Assembly: GCA_002378125.1 (NCBI GenBank)
Contig: DFRF01000097.1
Span: forward strand, 1 to 37,163
Direction of reading: 5' to 3'
DNA length: 37,163 nucleotides
DNA from: Rhodospirillaceae bacterium UBA3470
GTDB taxonomy: Bacteria; Pseudomonadota; Alphaproteobacteria; Rhodospirillales; Casp-alpha2
Part shown: piece by piece, positions 15,996-23,299 of the stretch
Numbering within the stretch: the stretch's first letter is position 1
Layout of the letters: every line of letters starts with the position of its first letter
Position numbers and translations under genes: made by a program
Notes under the pieces: generated by a model
What the model saw: the letters and a program-made list of their open reading frames with translations, nothing else
Database searches by the model: none
What the model was told of the DNA's origin: nothing

Positions 15996-16859
15996 TTGTC
16001 CCGACGGGCGAATTATCGGCTAATGGCGATCGTCAGGAAACTTGGGGCGAACATAGGCGCTGAAATTACAGATGTGAACGTAAAAAACCTTGACGGGAAA
16101 ACCTTCGAGAAAATTTACCAAGCATGGCTAAACTATGGCGTAACAGTAGTCCGTGCCCAAGACCTCACGACAGAAGACTTTATCGCCTACGGCCGGAGAT
16201 TTGGAGAGATTGTCCCACACCCTTCGAAATCAACCCGACATTTTAAACATCCAGAAATCACGTGTCTTGGTATCAACAAATTTAAACTCGATGGAACGTT
16301 AAACGAAGACATCTACAAACGTGGTGCCATCGAGTTCCATACTGACGGTGCGTATGACGAAGTTCCTTTCAAGGCCACAAAACTCTATGCGTTAGCGGTA
16401 CCGAATGTAGGTGGTGAAACACATTTCTCTTGTATGTATATGGCTTACGATGCTCTTCCAAAAAAACTAAAAACCTTATTGCAAGACCGGCGCGGCGGAT
16501 TTACGTACGGCGGGCGAAAAGGCCAAAACGCCCTTCTCAATCCCGAAGATCGCGATCATGCTCCCGTCTTTCACCCATTGATTCGCCCTCATTCAGAAAC
16601 GGGACGCAAAGCACTCTATTTCGACCCAGGGAAGATAGTCCAAATAGAAGGGCTAGAAGCTGCAGAAAGTGATGACATTATTGACGAACTTACCGAACGA
16701 ATGATCGTCTCGGGAGCAGAGTACACCCATACCTGGCAAGTCGGCGATATCGTGATTTGGGACAATCGTTGTCTTGTCCATAAGGCCGCTGGGAATTACC
16801 CCCCTCAAGAAGACCGCATACATTGGCGTTTATCGATAAAAGAATCAGTTTCGGATTAG
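15996..16859 (+). CDS. TauD/TfdA family Fe(II)/2-oxoglutarate dioxygenase
   Basis: A 287-residue dioxygenase. The iron ligands are visible as His115 and Asp117 in EFHTDGAYDE and the distal His262 in CLVHKAAGNY; the 2-oxoglutarate-binding arginine is Arg278 in HWRL. Members hydroxylate taurine, alkyl sulfates, aryloxyacetates, carnitine precursors and many others; the substrate is not evident. TTG 15996 is favoured because AGGAG lies six bases upstream; ATG 16023 would give a more typical N terminus but has no ribosome-binding site. It is a lone gene in AT-rich DNA, converging with fadH, which suggests acquisition by transfer. Confidence 0.88.
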   Translation: MSRRANYRLMAIVRKLGANIGAEITDVNVKNLDGKTFEKIYQAWLNYGVTVVRAQDLTTEDFIAYGRRFGEIVPHPSKSTRHFKHPEITCLGINKFKLDGTLNEDIYKRGAIEFHTDGAYDEVPFKATKLYALAVPNVGGETHFSCMYMAYDALPKKLKTLLQDRRGGFTYGGRKGQNALLNPEDRDHAPVFHPLIRPHSETGRKALYFDPGKIVQIEGLEAAESDDIIDELTERMIVSGAEYTHTWQVGDIVIWDNRCLVHKAAGNYPPQEDRIHWRLSIKESVSD

Positions 16860-16969
16860 GGATGTATTCAGCAACATTCCCCAATTAAAGGACAACGAGG
16901 ACATTGCGGTTTCCCAGACATCCCATTGGTCGCACGCTCGTCGCTGCTCCCAGAAGAGAAGGCCAAAGC

Positions 16970-18961
16970 CTAGATCCGGGACGCCGCCAACATCCCCTCG
17001 CTAATCGCCCGTTCCGCGTCCAATTCAGCAGCCCGATTTGCACCGCCAATCACATATAGGTCGACCCCGCTTGCGGTTAAACCGGCAGCAAGTTCAGCCC
17101 GCACTTCCTGACCGGCGCAGATAACAATCGTATCGGCTACCACCAGCTCGATCACACCGCCTACTTCGATATAAATACCCTGTTCATCAATACGCTCATA
17201 TCTAACGCCAGAAATCTGGCGGACCCGATTTTGCTTCATTATCGCGCGGTGAACCCATCCAGTACTCTTGCCAAGGCGCCGGCCCATGGGGCCCTCGGAT
17301 CGCTGCATCATCGTGATCTGATAACTAGGCTCTATCTCCGGTAGAGGGTGCCCAATGCCCCAGCGCCGCCGAAAGGCATCGGGATCGGTGAAGCTCGGGT
17401 CATCCACCTCTAAGAGGTATAACGCCACGTCGAAGGCAATTCCGCCGCCACCAACTATTGCGACCCGTCCGCCAAGCTTGGTGGAACCGTTTAAAACGTC
17501 CGCGTATCCAATCACTTTTGGGTTACCGATCCCCTCGATATTCGGCAATCGCGGACGCACACCAGTAGCGAGAATGGCAGAGTCAAATTGCGCCGCTTCG
17601 ATATCATCAGCGGTGACCTTCGTCGATAATCTAAGTCCGATGCCAAGGCGCTCGATCTGCTTTTCAAAGTATCTCAAGGTCTCCAGGAATTCGGCCTTCC
17701 CCGGCACATTCTTGGCCAGATTGAACTGGCCGCCGATCCGGGCCTCGGACTCGAACAAGGTGACTTCATGACCCCGCTCCGCAGCCGTCACCGCAGCTGC
17801 CAGGCCGCCAACGCCCGCACCAATAACGGCCACACGACGACGATCATCGGTGGGCGTGACCACCATCTCCGTCTCATGGCAAGCCTTGGGATTCACCAGG
17901 CATGAACAGATTTTCCCGACAAAATACCGGTCCAAACATGCTTGGTTGCAGGCGATGCAGGTGTTGATTTCTTCGGCAAGACCATCCGCCGTCTTCGCCA
18001 TGAACGCTGGGTCAGCTAGAAACGGGCGGGCCATGGAAATCATGTCCGCATTTCCCGCAGCAAGGACGCGCTCTGCAACCTCGGGAGTATTGATGCGGTT
18101 CGACGCAATAATAGGGATGCCAATAGCCGCCTTTACTCTGGCTGTGTAGCTAACAAAGGCCGCGCGCGGGACGGCTTGTGCGATTGTGGGAATAGGCGCT
18201 TCATGCCAGCCAATTCCACTGTTCAAGATATCCGCACCAGCGGTCTCGACAGCTTGCGCCAGTTCAATGATCTCCGATTCCGACAAGCCGTTATCGACAA
18301 GATCTAGAACTGAAAGACGGAACATAATCACAAAGCCGGGCCCAACCGCCTCGCGGGTCCGGCGTACAATCTCAACGGGGAGCCGCATTCTGTTCGCAAA
18401 CGCGCCGCCCCAGTCATCGTTGCGCTGGTTCGTCCGTGGTGACAGAAACTGCGTCAGAAGATAGCCTTCCGAACCCATGATTTCGACGCCATCATAACCA
18501 GCCTCTGCCGCCAGGCGCGCCGTGAATATGAAGTCCTTAATGGTTGTTTCAATTTCCGCGATGTCCATTTCACGTGGCGGGTGTTTATTGATGGGAGCCG
18601 TCAATGGCGATGGCGCGACAATATCCGAATGATATCCGTAGCGGCCAGAATGAATGATTTGCAAAAGAATATGCGCACCGTAGGCATGGACAGCATCAGT
18701 AACCTGACGATGTTTCGGAACCTCATCGGCATGGTCAAAAGCGGCTGCCGCCGCGTTCAACCGGCCCGCCGCGTTCGGGGAAAAAGCGCCAGTCACCATT
18801 AATGTGCAACCATTCCTAGCCCGCTCCTTAAAGTACGCGGCCAACCGGGTGAAATCGTCCTGATCCTCAAGGCCCGTATGCATGGATCCCATCATTATGC
18901 GGTTGGGCACGGTCAATGCCCCAATGGTCAGCGGTTCGAACAGATGAGGATAACCAGTCAT
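16970..18961 (-). CDS. fadH: 2,4-dienoyl-CoA reductase-type NADH:flavin oxidoreductase
   Basis: A 663-residue three-domain flavoenzyme. An Old-Yellow-Enzyme TIM barrel binds FMN (LFEPLTIGALTVPNRIMMGS at the start, SEGYLLTQFLSP in the barrel). It is followed by the 4Fe-4S cluster motif CIACNQACLD with CSCLVNP, then FAD/NADPH Rossmann domains (VAVIGAGVGGLAAA and VAIVGGGGIAFDVA). FadH reduces 2,4-dienoyl-CoA during oxidation of unsaturated fatty acids; trimethylamine dehydrogenase-like relatives share the layout. The CNQACLDRYF-VGK match to FadH is close. It lies 18 bases after thpR in the same direction. Confidence 0.9.
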   Translation of the reverse strand: MTGYPHLFEPLTIGALTVPNRIMMGSMHTGLEDQDDFTRLAAYFKERARNGCTLMVTGAFSPNAAGRLNAAAAAFDHADEVPKHRQVTDAVHAYGAHILLQIIHSGRYGYHSDIVAPSPLTAPINKHPPREMDIAEIETTIKDFIFTARLAAEAGYDGVEIMGSEGYLLTQFLSPRTNQRNDDWGGAFANRMRLPVEIVRRTREAVGPGFVIMFRLSVLDLVDNGLSESEIIELAQAVETAGADILNSGIGWHEAPIPTIAQAVPRAAFVSYTARVKAAIGIPIIASNRINTPEVAERVLAAGNADMISMARPFLADPAFMAKTADGLAEEINTCIACNQACLDRYFVGKICSCLVNPKACHETEMVVTPTDDRRRVAVIGAGVGGLAAAVTAAERGHEVTLFESEARIGGQFNLAKNVPGKAEFLETLRYFEKQIERLGIGLRLSTKVTADDIEAAQFDSAILATGVRPRLPNIEGIGNPKVIGYADVLNGSTKLGGRVAIVGGGGIAFDVALYLLEVDDPSFTDPDAFRRRWGIGHPLPEIEPSYQITMMQRSEGPMGRRLGKSTGWVHRAIMKQNRVRQISGVRYERIDEQGIYIEVGGVIELVVADTIVICAGQEVRAELAAGLTASGVDLYVIGGANRAAELDAERAISEGMLAASRI

Positions 18962-18979
18962 AATCAGAAACCTGTTCGA

Positions 18980-19516
18980 TCAAGCGGTTAAGGAATAGTT
19001 GGTAAGAGGGATATAGTGAGACCCGCCATGGCCCATGTGGCTCTCGAACAAAGTAAAGGAGGCGACTGGAAACAGCGCCGTTGAGAACGCACCGTGGACG
19101 TCCAGGTAATCCCCCAGATTGCGCGGCTTGCGTCCGCGGAAACGCGCAATGGTGATATGAGGTTTAAATTTCCGGCCCTCATCACCAAAGCCAGCGCGAA
19201 CAGCTGCGCGTTCCACTTTAACTTGTAGCCGCGAGAGACCATCGTTGGGCACAATTCCAGCCCAAAGGGCGCGCACCTTGTCCCCCTTCCCAAAATGCCC
19301 CAGGCCCAAGCACCGCAAGCTGAAGACGGGCTCCATTATGGTGGAAAGGGCGGCATCCAGATCTGCTGCGTCCCGCGTGCTGACGTCACCAATGAACCGC
19401 AATGTCAGATGCAAGCTGTCGGATTTCACCCAACGCGCTCCATCAAGCCCTGACATCAAGACGCAAAGGGACTGCCGGATATCGTTGGGAAAGGACAAGC
19501 CCACGAATAGACGCAT
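18980..19516 (-). CDS. thpR: RNA 2',3'-cyclic phosphodiesterase (ThpR/LigT)
   Basis: A 178-residue 2H phosphoesterase with its two HxTx motifs, HLTLRFIGD and HITIARFRG. It opens RNA 2',3'-cyclic phosphates and was first described as a 2'-5' RNA ligase. The start MRLFVGLSFP at 19516 matches the family; the longer frame back to 19633 runs into the FIST gene and is not needed. It is probably cotranscribed with the FIST gene (40-base gap) and fadH (18-base gap). Confidence 0.93.
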   Translation of the reverse strand: MRLFVGLSFPNDIRQSLCVLMSGLDGARWVKSDSLHLTLRFIGDVSTRDAADLDAALSTIMEPVFSLRCLGLGHFGKGDKVRALWAGIVPNDGLSRLQVKVERAAVRAGFGDEGRKFKPHITIARFRGRKPRNLGDYLDVHGAFSTALFPVASFTLFESHMGHGGSHYIPLTNYSLTA

Positions 19517-19556
19517 GATGAACCCTTCGAAGATAAGGCCAAAAGCCAGACCTGCC

Positions 19557-20717
19557 TTAGAGGAATAGGGCGAGGACACCCGTATACCCATAAAGGCGAT
19601 TGTTGGAAATCTCTCCTTGGCCAAAAAAGCCAACCAGCGGAATATCTCTCATCATATCACCAATGATTTCCATCTCCCGACCCTCCTGGCCAAACAAGTT
19701 TGGGCCACGAGCAACACAGGAGAAATATAAACCGCCCCGGGCCGGCCCAGGCAGCCGGTCCATGAGGTCTCGGACCATCCGAACAAGGTCCTCTTCGGCA
19801 CCGGCAGGATCTCGGCGAACAAACATCAGCTGGTCTCCGGCTTCCACATGACCGCCGATCGCCAACCATCCCCGCTCAGGATCAATACCGGCTAAATTCC
19901 GAACTACATAATCTCCAGTGTCCGAGCCAGCGACGGGAAAGGCGGCATGGATATATCCAGCGACACGGTTGAGGTCGCGGGCCAGAAGTTCGCCGATATC
20001 ATCCTTGAACACGGTAACGGCCGGCTCCCCATTCAAGGTCATGACGATATTTTCCATGCAATCGGTAACCCGATGGGCTGGTCCCACAGGCGCATAACCC
20101 TGTGTCAGGCCCGTGGCGACCTCTACATCGGGCGAAAACAAGACGCCGGACAGGCCTCCACCGACCACTTCGCCAGCGAGTTGATAATGGGCACCGCGCG
20201 ATGAGGTCAATCCACCAATTAAGAACCCCGGCACCTCCAGGGCTGCATTCTCCATCTCCATAGAGAGAGTTTCGATTAGCGTCGGCACGGCGCCGTTCGC
20301 GGGGTCACCATAAACCACGCCGAACGGCGGCATTCGGGTTTGCATCCAATCCTGGGCGGACCCTGGAATTTCGACGATTGACCTGCCCAAACGCGGCAAC
20401 AGCGTAAAGCTGTCGCGGGGATGCCCGCTGACCATTGCGACGGCGGCCGGTCGGTCAAATGCCTCACCCACATCACCCACCCCATCGTGCCAGCAGATAC
20501 CCATGCCGACGCTACCAACCCAATGGTCGATCCCAGTCTTCTGGCGCAAGTAGGTATGCATGCTGGAGAGTTCGGCCGCATAAACATCTGTCACATACAG
20601 CCAGCCGAGTTGCACTTCATCACCGTCCGTGTGGTATCCCACCAGTGCGGTTTCCAGCTCCTTTGCAGCGCTGGACCAATTTTCGGCACGGGATACAGCA
20701 ACAAGAAATTTTGTCAT
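19557..20717 (-). CDS. FIST-domain sensory protein (FIST_N plus FIST_C)
   Basis: A 386-residue protein matching the FIST N and C domains. The N-terminal half includes GSVGMGICWHDGV and FGVVYGDPANGAV, followed by GFLIGGLTSSRG and GLTQGYAPVGPAHRVT. The C-terminal half ends RGGLYFSCVARGPNLFG and PLVGFFGQGEI, as in FIST_C. FIST domains are thought to sense small ligands, possibly amino acids, and often sit beside or within chemoreceptors or kinases. Here the protein stands alone with no signalling domain. It lies between a glycosyltransferase gene (51-base gap) and thpR on the same strand. Confidence 0.9.
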   Translation of the reverse strand: MTKFLVAVSRAENWSSAAKELETALVGYHTDGDEVQLGWLYVTDVYAAELSSMHTYLRQKTGIDHWVGSVGMGICWHDGVGDVGEAFDRPAAVAMVSGHPRDSFTLLPRLGRSIVEIPGSAQDWMQTRMPPFGVVYGDPANGAVPTLIETLSMEMENAALEVPGFLIGGLTSSRGAHYQLAGEVVGGGLSGVLFSPDVEVATGLTQGYAPVGPAHRVTDCMENIVMTLNGEPAVTVFKDDIGELLARDLNRVAGYIHAAFPVAGSDTGDYVVRNLAGIDPERGWLAIGGHVEAGDQLMFVRRDPAGAEEDLVRMVRDLMDRLPGPARGGLYFSCVARGPNLFGQEGREMEIIGDMMRDIPLVGFFGQGEISNNRLYGYTGVLALFL

Positions 20718-20768
20718 TAGGCAATATAAGGGTAAGCGGCCAAACCATGCATTCGAATTCCGCGCGAT

Positions 20769-21923
20769 TCATGCGGCCACGGGGAGAATTTCTCCAATTT
20801 GTGCCAGGGACCGAGCCCGGTGCGTCCATGTGTGTGCGCTTAAAAAACGCTGCTGTCCGGCCGCCGCCATTGCCCGAAGTCGATCTTTATCGGCAAGTAG
20901 GTCGGCGACGGCGCTCCGCATATCCAGCGCACAGTTTGGCAGAAAGAACATGTTCTCCGACGAAAATTCGCTCTCATAGTAGACAGAGCGGCTGGAGAGA
21001 ACGGCACTGCCGCCAGCCATGGCATTGAACACCCGCTCATGGGAACCATTGTAGCCCGGAAACGGATTTAGAATGGCTCGAGACCGGTCCGTCATTTCCA
21101 AAGATTCTTCGATGGTTTTCTGCCCAACGAAACGCACCAGCGGCAGGTCACCGGCATAGGCTTCCCAACCCAGGCCGATTACGGTGGGCCGGAGATCGGC
21201 AAGCGCCACAATTGCATCAACCCGCTGGGCGTTACGGATGTAGTCGTCAACGGTCTTCATATACGGGAATAGGGTTTCGAAATCGACATCCTCGCCAAGC
21301 ACCTCACGAACCGATACCTCCAAGGGTCGGGCTAGGTCTAGCCAGACCAGGTCGACGATATCGTTCAACTTACCCTCAACATCGGCGCCATGGTCACCCC
21401 ACGCAGCGCGTTGCGTGTTGGGGGGCAGAAACAAGCTTCCGGTCAAAAGCAAATCGATATCGCGGACCGCCCATGGTGTTGTAGCCCGCTCAACACTACT
21501 GTGAGGCAAATGGTGGAACGCCCCACCCGGGCGTATGTAGCGTTCACAAAAGGCACCAGCATGTTCAGATGGGAAGGTCGCATGGTAGTTTTTCAACGGC
21601 ATATCGATGCGATCGCGGAGAGAAAAAGGGTGATCCAGAAAGACACCCAGAATGGGAGCGTCCACGTCGTTGAAAATCCGGACCGCATCAGAGGCCGGCG
21701 ACGGCGGTAGGCCAAATCCACTTACGGAAATAAATGCGACAACCTCCCGCGATCCAATAACCTCGAACAATCGGTCTTCATGCCCGGCCCGACGAATGTC
21801 GATGATGACCGGATCAAAACCGAGTTGACCAAACCCATCAGCCAAGGCCGGGACCATCGATCCGATATTGCCGAAATTGCTTTCGCCAAGAAACAGAACG
21901 ACTGTGCCGTTTGCCCGGCTCAC
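20769..21923 (-). CDS. CgeB-like glycosyltransferase family protein
   Basis: A 384-residue protein with GT-B character. The N-terminal half begins VVLFLGESNFGNIGS, and the C-terminal half holds the group-1-like patch GSHERVFNAMAGGSAVLSS followed by LADKDRLRAMAAAGQQ and a HTWTHRARSLAQI end. This pattern is found in the spore-maturation CgeB-like glycosyltransferases. The donor and acceptor are unknown. The start overlaps the tesA stop by 4 bases, so translation is likely coupled to tesA. It may modify a surface or flagellar component, which is only inference. Confidence 0.75.
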   Translation of the reverse strand: MSRANGTVVLFLGESNFGNIGSMVPALADGFGQLGFDPVIIDIRRAGHEDRLFEVIGSREVVAFISVSGFGLPPSPASDAVRIFNDVDAPILGVFLDHPFSLRDRIDMPLKNYHATFPSEHAGAFCERYIRPGGAFHHLPHSSVERATTPWAVRDIDLLLTGSLFLPPNTQRAAWGDHGADVEGKLNDIVDLVWLDLARPLEVSVREVLGEDVDFETLFPYMKTVDDYIRNAQRVDAIVALADLRPTVIGLGWEAYAGDLPLVRFVGQKTIEESLEMTDRSRAILNPFPGYNGSHERVFNAMAGGSAVLSSRSVYYESEFSSENMFFLPNCALDMRSAVADLLADKDRLRAMAAAGQQRFLSAHTWTHRARSLAQIGEILPVAA

Positions 21924-22594
21924 CGAACCTGGCCGATGAGCTCTCGAACGGAAGGCAATATTCGCTTTACGATTTCTGCGACACCGGCTGCGTTGGGATG
22001 GATACCATCTGTTTGGTTAAGCGCGGGAACCGCAACCACGCCTTCAAGAAAAAACGGATAGAATAGCACGCCGTGTTTGTTCGCTAGGCGCTGAAAAAGG
22101 CTATTGAACTCATTGCTGTACTCCTGGCCCAGATTGGGTGGTGCCAGCATGCCGGTCAACAGAACCGGAAGCGCTTGAACTCGGATTTCGGTAATCATCT
22201 CATTTAAATTGGCTTCCGTTTGCCCGGGATCAAGGCCACGCAATCCATCGTTGGCGCCGAGCTCAAGGATCACGGCATCGGGCTTGAGCGACAGCGCCCA
22301 CGCAAGCCGGGCGAGTCCGCCGGCTGAGGTGTCGCCGGAGACACCGCTGTTAGTGATCCGCACCTCTTCACCAACGGCCCGCAACGCTGCCTGCAGTTGA
22401 GCAGGAAACGAATCTGATTGCGCCAATCCGTATCCAGCGGTCAAGCTGTCGCCAATAGCTATGATATTTACCTGCTCCGCCCAGGCCGGCGACGCAATGA
22501 TGATCCATGCGTTGACAAGCGCCACCCACAGACCATATCGGCGAGAGTTGGTGTGGGCGTTGTGCGCCGACAAATTAATAATTGAGAAAGCCAT
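21920..22594 (-). CDS. tesA: GDSL/SGNH arylesterase, TesA type
   Basis: A 224-residue exported lipase/thioesterase. A signal peptide ends near SPAWA. All SGNH blocks are visible: AIGDSLTAGYGL with the serine nucleophile, GVSGDTSAGGLARL with Gly, LGANDGLRGL with Asn, and DGIHPN with Asp and His. TesA-type enzymes hydrolyse acyl-CoA and aryl esters in the periplasm. The start is taken as ATG 22594; TTG 22573 would also leave a proper signal peptide. It is divergent from a YbbA/YbbP-type transporter, the same order as in E. coli, and overlaps the glycosyltransferase start by 4 bases. Confidence 0.93.
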   Translation of the reverse strand: MAFSIINLSAHNAHTNSRRYGLWVALVNAWIIIASPAWAEQVNIIAIGDSLTAGYGLAQSDSFPAQLQAALRAVGEEVRITNSGVSGDTSAGGLARLAWALSLKPDAVILELGANDGLRGLDPGQTEANLNEMITEIRVQALPVLLTGMLAPPNLGQEYSNEFNSLFQRLANKHGVLFYPFFLEGVVAVPALNQTDGIHPNAAGVAEIVKRILPSVRELIGQVR

Positions 22595-22599
22595 AACCC

Positions 22600-23298
22600 A
22601 TGGATAGCAATCCAACCCCTCCAAAGGCAATTGACCTTGCAAACGTCCGCCTATCGTTGACATCTGACGCCGGGGTGGTCGAGGTGCTGCGTGGCATCGA
22701 CCTCTCAATTTTCGCCGGCGAAACAGTCGGCATAGTCGGGCCCTCGGGATCAGGAAAGACATCGTTGCTGATGGTCATGGCAGGGCTCGAGCCAGTGACA
22801 GGGGGGCAGGTATCCATTGATGGTCAGTCCTTCGCGGATTTAAATGAGGACGCCTTGGCACACTTCCGGCGAGACCACGTCGGCATTGTCTTTCAGAGTT
22901 TCCATCTGGTGCCGACCATGACGGCCCTTGAGAATGTTGCTTTGCCCATGGAGTTCGCAGGAAAGGCCAACGCCTTCGAGCGTGGGAAGGCAGAACTTCG
23001 CCGCGTTGGTTTGGGGGAACGATTGGCGCACTATCCTGGACAATTGTCAGGAGGCGAGCAGCAACGCGTCGCTTTGGCGCGGGCCTTCGTCACCCGACCG
23101 GCCCTGCTGCTTGCCGACGAACCGACCGGAAGCCTAGACGGCGAAACCGGAACCGGGGTGATGAACCTTTTGTTCGGCCTTCAGAAAAAACTTGGAACCA
23201 CCTTGGTTCTGGTTACGCATGCGCCGGATATAGCCGCCAAATGCAGTCGCATCATTCGCCTGGCTGACGGCCAGATCGCAGCTGACGCGGCAGCCTGA
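22600..23298 (+). CDS. ABC transporter ATP-binding protein, YbbA/LolD group
   Basis: A 232-residue ATPase with Walker A VGPSGSGKTSLL (about 46-57), the Q-loop in VGIVFQSFHLVP, the signature LSGGEQQRVALARA and Walker B LLLADEPTGSLD. The SFHLVPTMTALENVALPMEF block is typical of the LolD/MacB/YbbA group, which couples to FtsX-like permeases. The permease gene begins one base after its stop. YbbA/YbbP systems beside tesA have been suggested to release lipids or hydrophobic compounds, but the substrate is not established. Confidence 0.93.
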   Translation: MDSNPTPPKAIDLANVRLSLTSDAGVVEVLRGIDLSIFAGETVGIVGPSGSGKTSLLMVMAGLEPVTGGQVSIDGQSFADLNEDALAHFRRDHVGIVFQSFHLVPTMTALENVALPMEFAGKANAFERGKAELRRVGLGERLAHYPGQLSGGEQQRVALARAFVTRPALLLADEPTGSLDGETGTGVMNLLFGLQKKLGTTLVLVTHAPDIAAKCSRIIRLADGQIAADAAA

Positions 23299-23299
23299 C

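Noticed and set aside
20435..21028. 197-codon plus-strand frame across the FIST and glycosyltransferase genes
   Set aside because: It spans two real minus-strand genes and their gap, with an Arg/Pro/His-rich product typical of antisense translation.
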